Positions 1 to 7,031 of a stretch of DNA of 64,000 nucleotides are shown piece after piece. The notes under the pieces were generated by a model. It made no database searches. It was not told the DNA's origin and worked only from the letters and a program-made list of their open reading frames with translations. The stretch's first letter is position 1. Each line of letters opens with the position of its first letter. The DNA comes from JABDBL01 sp963845445 (GTDB lineage Bacteria > Cyanobacteriota > Vampirovibrionia > Obscuribacterales > Obscuribacteraceae): NCBI GenBank assembly GCA_963845445.1, contig CAWJSE010000002.1, positions 2,976,001 through 3,040,000 on the forward strand, written 5' to 3'. Position numbers and translations under genes: made by a program.

Positions 1-204
1 GTGCCAGACAATCAGCCACGGCTCTTTGCCTTTTGCGGCCGCCTCGCCAAGCTGCGCGTCCAGCTTGGCGAGCACTTCATCGGCACGGAGTCGATTGTGG
101 GCCTCGTTCCGAGCAGTTTGCTCAGCCTCGACGTGCCTCTGCGCCGCCGCGGCTGCATCGCGGGCAACCGTCGAACTGGACACGAGCTCCTGTTGACTCA
201 GCAT
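1..204 (-). CDS. Unrecognised GC-rich small protein, cut by left window edge
   Basis: The first 68 codons are visible on the minus strand and the frame is still open at the window edge. The start is chosen from a perfect AGGAGG at 211-216, seven bases upstream of ATG. The visible part is rich in Ala, Glu, Gln and Arg and looks like one long helix or coiled coil; no signal peptide or membrane segment is seen. It is the first of four minus-strand genes in GC-rich block A, downstream of the IS-split gene ending at 295. The C-terminus, where two neighbouring genes carry a cysteine motif, lies outside the window, so membership of that family cannot be judged. Base composition is clearly unlike the suf operon. 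I do not recognise a family. Confidence 0.6.
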   Translation of the reverse strand, partial: MLSQQELVSSSTVARDAAAAAQRHVEAEQTARNEAHNRLRADEVLAKLDAQLGEAAAKGKEPWLIVWH

Positions 205-241
205 GGGAAACCTCCTCAATTGCTGATCAAAAGTAATTCGG

Positions 242-268
242 GCGGGAAGGGCGGTATGCCCCTCCCGC
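242..268 (-). terminator. GC-rich hairpin after the IS-split gene
   Basis: GCGGGA (242-247) pairs with TCCCGC (263-268), with an inner GGGC/GCCC pair. It lies just past the stop codon at 295-297 of the minus-strand gene. No clear T-tract follows, so it may be a terminator or a 3' stabilising hairpin. A near-identical hairpin follows the neighbouring paralogue at 2261-2290. Confidence 0.55.
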
Positions 269-562
269 TGAAATTAACTTGACACCCGCGCGCGTTAGGC
301 GGGCTTGTTACCCGTTGCGGCCCGTTCGTCCCGAGTCCGCTTCATGCAGATGGCGGCGGTAGCGCAGTTGTATCCGTATGGGCAGCCGTCGGACTCACCC
401 TGTGCGCGGCCTGCCGTCTCGTCGCTCTGGTCGGCTTCGTCGAGTTAGTGCATCATTGTTTCTGTAAATTCTAGACCTTTTTTAGATTCTGTCAGATTTA
501 AGACAGAAAAAAGAGGCCACAGATTTACCCTTCTGGTTAACAAGACTAGGAGGAATAAACCA

Positions 563-1722
563 ATGACCCAATTAAAGAATAGTACATTAAAGGAAATTCT
601 AGAAGTGTTAATTAATCAAGGTCTCGACTCTTCTAATGATGCTTTGGCATTTTTAATCAATTCTGCGATGTTGCTAGAACGACAGAAGCATTTAAAAGCT
701 GAGCCATATGAACGTACAGAAGAAAGAAATGGCCATGCTAATGGATTTAAGCCTAAGACAGTTAAATCTAGGCTTGGTGAATTAGATCTTCTTGTACCCC
801 AAGTACGAGAAGGTGACTTCTATCCAAACTGTCTAGAAAAGGTATGCGCTCTGAAAGAGCGCTACGACTAGCTTTAGCTGAGATGTACGTGCAAGGAGTA
901 TCAACTAGAAAAGTAACTGAGATTGTCGAAAAGATGTGCGGCTTTGATATCAGCACATCTGAAGTCAGCCGCATGACTAAAGAATTAGACGAGTTCTTGG
1001 AAGCCTGGCGCAATCGACCTTTAGGTCTTTTTAAATTTGTATATCTGGATGCTCGCTACGAGAAAGTAAGACATGGCGGCATTGTTAGAGATTGTGCTGT
1101 TCTAATTGCTGCCGGTGTTAATGCAGATGGTAGAAGAGAGCTTTTAGGTATTTCTGTTTCTTTATCAGAATCAGAAGCACATTGGCGAAGCTTCTTGCGC
1201 AACCTGCACGAAAGAGGTTTACATGGTATTGAGCTAATAATTAGCGACAGCCATGAAGGGCTAAAGGCTGCTAGGAAAGCTGTTTTTGGCGGTACGCCAT
1301 GGCAACGTTGTCAATTTCATTTACAACAAAATGCTCAGAAATATATACCGAAAAAAGATATGAAGGAACAAGTAGCAGCAGATATTAGAGCTATTTTTAA
1401 TGCCCCTAAAAAAGAAGAAGCAGATAGATTATTGAAACAAGCAATAAGTACCTATGAGAAATCAGCACCAGCTCTGGCTGATTGGATGGAGACAAACTTG
1501 CCTGAAGGTCTAACTTTCTTTTCTTTTCCTACTTTTTGTTGGAAAAAGATCCGCACAGTTAATTTACTGGAGCGGCTCAACAGAGAAATAAATAGAAGAA
1601 CAAGAGTAGCTACATTGTTTCCAAATGAAGCGTCTTGTCTTCGTTTAATAACAGCAGTAATAATGGAGGTGTCAGATGACTGGATAACTGAAAAAAATAG
1701 ATATTTGCCTGCACCTGAATAA
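563..1722 (+). pseudogene. IS256-family (mutator-type) transposase, frameshifted
   Basis: This is a DDE transposase of the IS256/mutator family. Visible hallmarks are the first Asp in YLDARYEKVR, the second Asp in ISDSHEGLKAA followed by WQRCQFHLQQNA, and the Glu within LLERLNREINRRTRV. ATG at 563 follows an AGGAGG. After about 93 codons the frame breaks near 840-844: this copy reads CTAGAAAAGG where copy 2 has one more A. The second part reads on in another frame to TAA 1720-1722. IS256 transposases are normally single-frame, so this is a disabling mutation or a homopolymer sequencing error, not programmed frameshifting. Joined, the protein would be about 386 residues, near the family norm of about 390-400. 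Confidence 0.9.
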
Positions 1723-1725
1723 AGA

Positions 1726-1875
1726 GCCCGCCGCAGCCCCATGCGGTACATGCTTGAATAGCTGAAGCCAAGGGCCCCGGTGTCAAGCACTGGCGAAGCC
1801 ACAGCGAAGCTGCTTGGTGCTTTACACTGGGTGGCTCAGTTAGGCTTGTCTGCCTGCATGGAAAACAAGGCGGGC
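1726..1875 (+). ncRNA. Candidate structured RNA carried by the IS256 element
   Basis: Four bases after the transposase stop, an AT-rich element turns sharply GC-rich for 150 bases. GCCCGCC (1726-1732) pairs with GGCGGGC (1869-1875) and closes the segment. Inside, CCGCA/TGCGG (1731-1735/1742-1746), CCGGTG/CACTGG (1777-1782/1788-1793) and AGCCAC/GTGGCT (1797-1802/1831-1836) form hairpins. TAGCTGA (1759-1765) can pair with TCAGTTA (1836-1842) as a longer-range stem. A run of five T follows at 1880-1884, as at a transcript end. The same 150 nt with five transitions is in the second IS copy. No open frame stands out. It could be a regulatory RNA, a structured 3' UTR or terminator, or an RNA used by the element. 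I cannot match it to a known RNA family. Confidence 0.6.
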
Positions 1876-2260
1876 CAACCTTTTTAAAAGATCAAATACG
1901 TAAAAACAAAAAAAAGATAATACAAAATCAAAAATCAGAAGGTACTAAGTCAAACATTTACAGAAAATTAGTTGCTTTATCTTCGTCGAAGGGGCGGTTG
2001 CCCAGCCCTAGGAGGAGGAAGCCGAGGGTGGAACCGGGAATGTCGTCTCCCCCACTCAAATTCAAGGCTCGTCCTCCCACGAAGAGGAGATCCACTCGCC
2101 GAGTCGTCCTCGAAGGGCCCGAGCCGGAGGACTGTGTGTTGGAGGCAGCGTCCTTCTTTTCGTCGTGATCCATGGTTCTTCCTTCGTATGCAACAGTTGC
2201 TGATGAGCGCTCTTGGCGGGACCATCCCGAAAGGCGCTGAAGTCATTGCCGCGAAAAGGT

Positions 2261-2290
2261 GGGCGGGAGAGCCGCATGCCCCTCCCGCCC
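2261..2290 (-). terminator. GC-rich hairpin after the CPxGYxCA gene at 2330-2692
   Basis: GGGCGGGAG (2261-2269) pairs perfectly with CTCCCGCCC (2282-2290) around a 12-base loop. It sits about 40 bases past the minus-strand stop at 2330. No strong T-tract follows, which is common to the hairpins in these GC-rich blocks. Confidence 0.6.
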
Positions 2291-2329
2291 GGATGTGACA
2301 TGAGACGGCGCGCCATAACGGCCACGTCG

Positions 2330-2692
2330 TTAACTGCGGCGACTGCGTGCGGCACGTGGACAACCCTCGGCCGCGCAGTCGTAGCCCAGCGGACAGGGCG
2401 TCTGGGCAGCCTCATCGGTAGCTCTAGCCGTCGTCGGTCCGCTGTCTTGGATGCCGAACCCTGTGCCTGCGAAGGCATTAGGATCCTGCGTTGACTCCGG
2501 GTTGAGACCGCTTGCCGAAAGCGCCGGCCCGGTATCAGTGAGTCGGGTTGACCGACGAGGCCGGGAAGACAGGGGCGATTCGCCGAGCGAAAGCTGCTCG
2601 TACAGACCCGCTTCCCGATGATCCGGTCGCCGAGCTTTCCTTGTTGCCGGACGATTCATGACCGCCGCTCCGCTCTCACGTTCTTCGTACAT
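2330..2692 (-). CDS. Small CPxGYxCA-motif protein, unknown function
   Basis: A 120-residue product. The start at 2692 is set by an AAAGGAGC ribosome site six to seven bases upstream; a longer reading frame exists but has no such site. The first ~90 residues are polar and low-complexity (Arg, Ser, Thr, Pro, Gly) and probably disordered. The C-terminus has CPLGYDCAAEGC followed by basic residues. The IS-interrupted gene just downstream on the same strand ends in CPYGYNCATAAIC, giving a shared pattern C-P-x-G-Y-x-C-A-x(3-4)-C. Both genes have a matching GC-rich hairpin after the stop. A disordered N-terminus with a short cysteine C-terminus could suit a secreted or modified peptide or a small metal-binding module, but there is no signal peptide and no modification gene nearby. 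Confidence 0.6.
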   Translation of the reverse strand: MYEERESGAAVMNRPATRKARRPDHREAGLYEQLSLGESPLSSRPRRSTRLTDTGPALSASGLNPESTQDPNAFAGTGFGIQDSGPTTARATDEAAQTPCPLGYDCAAEGCPRAARSRRS

Positions 2693-2827
2693 CGAGATGC
2701 TCCTTTCAGACCACACGTACAAGCGCAGTTATCGGGACCATCCCGAGCCGCGCTAAGCCACCCGGTGGTGCGGAAACCACACAATCGCTTCCGTGCAATT
2801 GTCCTCACAGGCGAGTCGCGCTATCGC

Positions 2828-2858
2828 GAGGGAGAGCTAACGAAGCTCGCCCTCCCTC
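2828..2858 (-). terminator. Hairpin after the gene at 2894-3517
   Basis: GAGGG plus AGCT on the left arm (2828-2838) pair with AGCT plus CCCTC on the right (2844-2858) around a short loop. It is located about 35 bases past the minus-strand stop codon, as with the other genes of GC-rich block A. Confidence 0.45.
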
Positions 2859-2893
2859 ATGAGCTGGAATCGGCCAATGGCTCATTTGCTCGG

Positions 2894-3517
2894 CTAAGCC
2901 GTCGGAACTGCGTAATAATGCCACTGGACCTTGGCTCTGTTTGGACGGATGAAAATCGCCTGACCGGGTTGGGGATTTAGCCGGAACATCGGTAACTTGA
3001 CGATCCAGTAAGCCATCGGCTCTGCGTCGGCTTTACTAGCGCCAACCATTATGGCGAACACGTCCAGACTGGATCTGATCAACTTGACTTCGGTCAGCCA
3101 CCGAGCCTGGCAAAGCCGGTGCGGACAACAGATGGTGGGCAGCGTTCCGGGCGCCGGCACGCTGTTGAAAATAACCTGTTGCGCACCGACTTCAAAACCT
3201 TGCTCCTGAGGAGAGGTTAGGAAAAGAGAACTATGCCGTTTGACCGGCAGAACATTGGTAGGCATGCGGGGCCCTCCGGTCGTCTGGTGGTTCCAGACCG
3301 AAAAGCGCATCGGCAGCTGAGGACCTTCAGCCGGTCGGCTGTAATAGACATGAAGGATTTTACTGGAAGGATCTTCGCAGGGCTGAGCTGGCTCACCGAG
3401 CAACGCACATATCGGTTGGCCTCGTGTCTCAAGTACCAGTGGGCTCTCGCTTTCGGGACCAGGATATTCTGGCAGAGAGCCAAGGCTAATGGGCAACTCG
3501 ACTTCCTGAACTGACAT
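2894..3517 (-). CDS. Unrecognised GC-rich protein of 207 residues
   Basis: A clean minus-strand frame with ATG at 3515-3517. The protein is soluble-looking, Pro-rich, without a signal peptide or membrane helix, and begins with acidic residues. It has scattered cysteines, including a CCPHRLC cluster around residue 130. The middle and C-terminal part alternates hydrophobic and polar residues and is probably beta-rich. It is the first gene in its direction in block A, with a hairpin 35 bases past its stop. The start is the first ATG of the frame; the ribosome site is weaker than for its neighbours. I recognise no family. Reality of the gene rests on the long frame in GC-rich DNA, its position and the hairpin. 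Confidence 0.55.
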   Translation of the reverse strand: MSVQEVELPISLGSLPEYPGPESESPLVLETRGQPICALLGEPAQPCEDPSSKILHVYYSRPAEGPQLPMRFSVWNHQTTGGPRMPTNVLPVKRHSSLFLTSPQEQGFEVGAQQVIFNSVPAPGTLPTICCPHRLCQARWLTEVKLIRSSLDVFAIMVGASKADAEPMAYWIVKLPMFRLNPQPGQAIFIRPNRAKVQWHYYAVPTA

Positions 3518-3872
3518 GGAGAAGACCTTTCTTGCATGCCGTGCTGCAAACTAATCAACTCCGCACGATTTCCCCAGTTCGTCAGCGACGAGAAGTGTAC
3601 TTGTAGGGGAAGGTTGATTATTTGCTTGCTTAAGTTGATTGGGAGAGTGAAGCTGACGACACTATCATCTTGGCTATAAAGCTAGCTTTGCGCAAGCTGA
3701 TGTTTACTTGCTTTTACAGAGTAGTCACTAGCAAATGCACAGGCTGAGCCAAATATAATCATGTCGAATCACATTAAATAATTGACAATACCTAGCGTCA
3801 GCTGCGCTAGCGGCCGTCATTGTATGTCTCATAACTTTCCAAATTTTCAGAAAGCAGAACACCACCCGTCAA
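3518..3872. other. Gene-free stretch between GC-rich block A and sufR
   Basis: No convincing frame on either strand. Composition falls from GC-rich to AT-rich near 3600. A GCGCTAGC-containing motif lies at 3803-3813, similar to motifs in four other gaps next to GC-rich blocks. Confidence 0.5.
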
Positions 3873-4520
3873 TCAGGTTGATTGTTGACTAATCAAATAT
3901 CCGCACACTGGGTCGTTTTTAAGCATATGCTGCTTGCGAGTAATTTTTGCCCCTAATAATTCTTCAATCAATTTTGGCTCAAGCGCGCAAATTTGTCGAA
4001 ACTCAGAAGCTAATTCATGCAAAGCACAGTTTTTTTGATACATAACGAAAGTGCCATCTGGCAATTTTTCCCACTCAGTCATATAACCTTCGTCAGAAAA
4101 GAATTTTGCCACTTCGGCTATTCGTTCGCCCAGGTCCTTATTCTGCAAACGGTCTTTCAACTTTTTGACCAGCATTTCATTGCGCTTCTTTAATATATTC
4201 ATGACACCTAGAGGACCAGCCTCTTCTTGCACAATTTGCAATAAATCCTTAGCCAGATTCTCTGTACCCGAAGGGAAAAGCGCATTGGCTTGTTTGCCCA
4301 AACGATAAAAATAATTTGGTCTACCGCGCCTTTGTTTTACCAGGCGGGACTCAACCAGCCCGCTGCTCTGTAAATGGGTTAAATGTCTGCGCACCGCCAT
4401 TTCGGTAACATCTAACAAAGTTGATAATTGAGCAACTGTCATTTCTCCTTGCTTTTTTAAGTGCCAAAGCAAAGCTTCCTGGGTGTTCTGGGGGGTGGCC
4501 TGTAGTTGAGGGCTTAACAT
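3873..4520 (-). CDS. sufR: SufR, iron-sulfur-sensing repressor of the suf operon
   Basis: A 215-residue DeoR/ArsR-like winged-helix regulator read divergently from sufC, the arrangement known in cyanobacteria where SufR represses suf genes while holding an Fe-S cluster. Residues ~14-65 form the helix-turn-helix (MTVAQLSTLLDVTEMAVRRH) and the wing includes VKQRRGRPNYFYRL. The C-terminal half carries Cys165, Cys178 (a CX12C pair) and Cys206. The described cyanobacterial pattern CX12CX13CX14C has one more cysteine; here the third position is occupied by Lys192 or its neighbours, so the cluster may be held differently. The start is the first ATG, leaving a 250-bp divergent control region. Cluster-dependent repression is inferred from family and position. 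Confidence 0.9.
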   Translation of the reverse strand: MLSPQLQATPQNTQEALLWHLKKQGEMTVAQLSTLLDVTEMAVRRHLTHLQSSGLVESRLVKQRRGRPNYFYRLGKQANALFPSGTENLAKDLLQIVQEEAGPLGVMNILKKRNEMLVKKLKDRLQNKDLGERIAEVAKFFSDEGYMTEWEKLPDGTFVMYQKNCALHELASEFRQICALEPKLIEELLGAKITRKQHMLKNDPVCGYLISQQST

Positions 4521-4611
4521 ATAGAATTCTTTAAACTTAATTGGGAAAGCGCAACTGCTTGCTACTCTTTTGTTATCTTGAGCAACAAGACTTTACTTTA
4601 TAAGGAAAGGA

Positions 4612-4639
4612 TTGTTAAAGTCATGGCTTACCTTATATA
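4612..4639 (+). promoter_or_regulatory. Likely suf operon promoter in the sufR-sufC gap
   Basis: TTGTTA at 4612-4617 and TATATA at 4634-4639 are spaced 16 bases apart, a good sigma-70 fit on the plus strand. GACTTTAC upstream (near 4589) and GTAAAGTC downstream (near 4661) are complementary 8-base arms bracketing it, with a further TAAAGTC at 4616. These may be repressor sites. I do not see the CAAC-N6-GTTG palindrome described for Synechocystis SufR in exact form. Confidence 0.5.
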
Positions 4640-4772
4640 TTTTTGATACTATTATATCTGTAAAGTCCGCCAAATGGCAGAAATTCATATTCTCTCAATA
4701 GAGATTTCCTGAATTTTGATCTTCCGGTTTTATTAATTTTTTGGGCGGCAGTTGAGGGGAAACAAATCACTT

Positions 4773-5543
4773 ATGCAAGCCAAGGCAGCTATTTTAAAAG
4801 TCGAAGACCTGCACGTTAATGTAGAAGAGAAAGAAATTCTTCGTGGCGTAAACCTGACTATTAATCCGGGCGAAACCCATGCCCTGATGGGGCGCAACGG
4901 TTCGGGCAAATCCACTCTTTCTTACACGTTAATGGGGCATCCTCGCTATCACATTAGCAAGGGACAAATCCTATTTAAAGGTCAAAATATAAATGACGTC
5001 CCCACGAATGAAAGAGCTAAATTAGGGTTGGCATTGGCTTTTCAATACCCAATGGCTATACCGGGTGTCTCGGTGGTCAATTTTATAAGAGCAGCATTAC
5101 GGGCTGTGCGGGGTAAAGATTCGCCTATTAAAGAATTTCGGGCAGAATTAAAGCAAAAAATGGCCGAGCTTGGTGTAAAAGATGAATTTCTTTCTCGCTA
5201 TGTAAACGATGGCTTTTCTGGTGGTGAAAAAAAGCGTCTTGAGATTTTGCAAATGCTTTTGCTTAATCCCAGTCTAGCCGTATTGGATGAAACAGATTCT
5301 GGTTTAGATATTGATGCACTGAAAACTGTATCCCATGGCGTAAATTCTTTACGTAAGCCAGATACGGCAGTTTTGCTCATTACTCACTATCAACGAATTT
5401 TGGATTACGTGACACCGGACTTTGTGCATATTTTTCAAGATGGACAAATTGTTGCTTCAGGCGGCAAAGAATTAGCTAAAGAACTTGAAGCCAAAGGTTA
5501 TGACATAGTAATGAAAGACTTGACTACAGCAGGAGCAGCCTAA
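4773..5543 (+). CDS. sufC: SufC, ATPase of the SufBCD scaffold
   Basis: An ABC-type ATPase that drives assembly of Fe-S clusters on the SufB/SufD scaffold in the cytoplasm. Visible motifs are Walker A GRNGSGKST, the Q-loop AFQYPMAIPG, signature SGGEKKRLEI, Walker B LAVLDETDSGLD and the switch histidine in LLITHYQRIL. I start it at ATG 4773; an in-frame TTG at 4752 exists but would overlap the AGGGG ribosome site. The spacing from that site to 4773 is long, so the start is not certain. Length of 256 residues is normal for SufC. It is first in an operon with sufB 44 bases downstream, an order (C-B-D-S) that differs from the usual cyanobacterial B-C-D-S. Confidence 0.96.
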   Translation: MQAKAAILKVEDLHVNVEEKEILRGVNLTINPGETHALMGRNGSGKSTLSYTLMGHPRYHISKGQILFKGQNINDVPTNERAKLGLALAFQYPMAIPGVSVVNFIRAALRAVRGKDSPIKEFRAELKQKMAELGVKDEFLSRYVNDGFSGGEKKRLEILQMLLLNPSLAVLDETDSGLDIDALKTVSHGVNSLRKPDTAVLLITHYQRILDYVTPDFVHIFQDGQIVASGGKELAKELEAKGYDIVMKDLTTAGAA

Positions 5544-5587
5544 GGTATTTCGATAAAACAAAACGGAAATAAATTCCCGGAGTAAAA

Positions 5588-7015
5588 ATGTCAGCTGAAT
5601 TAGTACAACCAAAACTTGATGTAAACGAAATCAATACGGATTACAAGTATGGTTTTTCCGATAAGGAAGACTATATTTTTAAATCAGGTCGTGGCTTAAC
5701 TCCAGAAATAGTTAAATACATTTCTAAAATCAAGAATGAACCAGAATGGATGCTTGAGTTCAGGTTAAAGGCTTTAGACATTTTCTTAAAAAAGCCAATG
5801 CCTAAATGGGGCAACAGTAAACTGCTGGATGACATAGACTTTCAAAATATTTTTTATTACATAAGACCCTCTGAGAAACAAGAGACCGACTGGGATGAAG
5901 TACCAGAAGGTATTAAAAAAACATTCGATCGCTTAGGCATTCCCGAAGCAGAAAGAAAATTCTTAGCTGGTGTAACAGCCCAATACGAATCAGAGGTTGT
6001 TTACCATTCTATTCGCGAAGACTTAACCAAACAGGGTGTTATTTTTCTTGATATGGACTCCGGTTTGCGTGAACACGAAGAAATAGTGCGCAAGCATTTT
6101 GCTACAGTTATTCCTTCTGCCGACAATAAATTTTCTGCTTTAAACTCGGCAGTTTGGTCAGGCGGCAGCTTTATATGGGTTCCGCCCGGTGTAAAAATAG
6201 ATATTCCTCTACAAGCCTATTTCCGCATTAATGCAGAAAATATGGGGCAATTTGAACGCACTTTAATTATTGCTGAGCCAGGCAGTTTTGTTCACTACAT
6301 TGAAGGTTGCACAGCGCCAACTTATTCAAGCGATTCATTACATTCAGCCGTAGTAGAATTAATTGCTAAGCCTGGTGCTCACATTCGTTATACCACCATT
6401 CAAAATTGGTCCAAGAATGTTTATAACCTGGTTACTAAAAGAGCTATTGCTATGGAAGATGCCAGAGTAGAGTGGATTGATGGCAATCTCGGCTCTAAGC
6501 TCACTATGAAATATCCGTCCATTTATTTAATGGGACCAAGAGCACATGGAGAAGTTCTATCTATTGCTTTTGCTTCTGAAGATCAACATCAAGATGCTGG
6601 CGCGAAAATGGTGCACGCTGCGCCCGACACCACTTCAATAATCGTCTCTAAATCTATTTGTAAAAATGGCGGGCGTACTTCTTATCGCGGCTTGGTTAAA
6701 GTTTATCCAGAAGCGAAGAATGTCAAATCGAACGTACGTTGCGATGCTTTATTGCTCGATGAGAAGTCACGCTCGGACACTTATCCTACTATGGAGATAG
6801 AAGAAAAAGAAGCAACCATAGAGCACGAAGCAACTGTATCCAAAGTGGGTGAAGAGCAATTGTTTTACTTGATGAGCCGTGGGCTGAGTCAAGAAGAAGC
6901 AACCGCTATGGTAGTTAATGGCTTCTTTGAACCATTCACTAAAGAATTGCCTTTAGAATACGCTGTTGAACTCAATCGCTTAATTCAATTAGAAATGGAA
7001 GGCTCTGTCGGCTAA
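5588..7015 (+). CDS. sufB: SufB, Fe-S cluster scaffold protein
   Basis: The 475-residue protein is full length for SufB, the beta-helix scaffold on which Fe-S clusters form with SufC and SufD. The N-terminal GLTPEIVKYISKIKNEPEWML and the block WVPPGVKIDIPLQAYFRIN are typical. The core around FVHYIEGCTAP holds the cysteine region important for cluster assembly, and a second conserved block (RSDTYPTMEIEEKEATIEHEA) follows. The C-terminal LFYLMSRGLSQEEA is shared with SufD. A GGAG-type site precedes the ATG. It lies between sufC and sufD with short gaps, so it is co-transcribed with them. Confidence 0.97.
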   Translation: MSAELVQPKLDVNEINTDYKYGFSDKEDYIFKSGRGLTPEIVKYISKIKNEPEWMLEFRLKALDIFLKKPMPKWGNSKLLDDIDFQNIFYYIRPSEKQETDWDEVPEGIKKTFDRLGIPEAERKFLAGVTAQYESEVVYHSIREDLTKQGVIFLDMDSGLREHEEIVRKHFATVIPSADNKFSALNSAVWSGGSFIWVPPGVKIDIPLQAYFRINAENMGQFERTLIIAEPGSFVHYIEGCTAPTYSSDSLHSAVVELIAKPGAHIRYTTIQNWSKNVYNLVTKRAIAMEDARVEWIDGNLGSKLTMKYPSIYLMGPRAHGEVLSIAFASEDQHQDAGAKMVHAAPDTTSIIVSKSICKNGGRTSYRGLVKVYPEAKNVKSNVRCDALLLDEKSRSDTYPTMEIEEKEATIEHEATVSKVGEEQLFYLMSRGLSQEEATAMVVNGFFEPFTKELPLEYAVELNRLIQLEMEGSVG

Positions 7016-7031
7016 ATTAAAGTACTTAAAG

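Larger units (their letters stand above)
444..1981 (+). mobile_element. IS256-family insertion sequence, copy 1
   Basis: The element is 1538 bp. Its ends form an imperfect 26-bp inverted repeat: the left end starts GTTAGTGCATC and reaches TTTCTGTAAAT, and the right end read inward starts GATAAAGCAAC and reaches the same TTTCTGTAAAT. It is flanked by direct copies of TTCGTCGA at 436-443 and 1982-1989, matching the 8-9 bp duplication usual for IS256. Inside are one transposase reading frame, broken by a frameshift, and a GC-rich structured segment at 1726-1875. A diverged second copy lies at 60765-62303. The element is inserted in a GC-rich cassette gene. Confidence 0.93.
295..2173 (-). pseudogene. 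Small CPxGYxCA-motif protein gene split by an IS256 element
   Basis: The gene starts at ATG 2171-2173, preceded by a GAAGGAAG-type ribosome site, and reads 64 codons to the IS at 1982. Beyond the IS it resumes at 443 and ends at TAA 295-297. Removing 444-1981 and one copy of the 8-bp duplication (TTCGTCGA) leaves 333 bases, exactly 111 codons including stop, in frame. The restored 110-residue protein has a polar Asp/Ser-rich start, a Gly/Leu-rich middle, and a C-terminus carrying CPYGYNCATAAIC followed by basic residues. The adjacent gene at 2330-2692 ends in the same kind of motif, so the two are probably paralogues. Function is unknown. The cysteine spacing could suit metal binding or disulfides, but nothing proves it. 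Confidence 0.75.

Noticed and set aside
840..845. Programmed ribosomal frameshifting in the transposase
   Set aside because: IS256-family transposases are normally one frame, the two copies break at different places, and each is intact where the other is broken. Single-base loss explains it.
2062..2494. Overlapping long frames on both strands in block A
   Set aside because: Only the minus-strand frames with good ribosome sites and following hairpins (2330-2692 and the gene starting at 2173) were kept; the others cross those hairpins.
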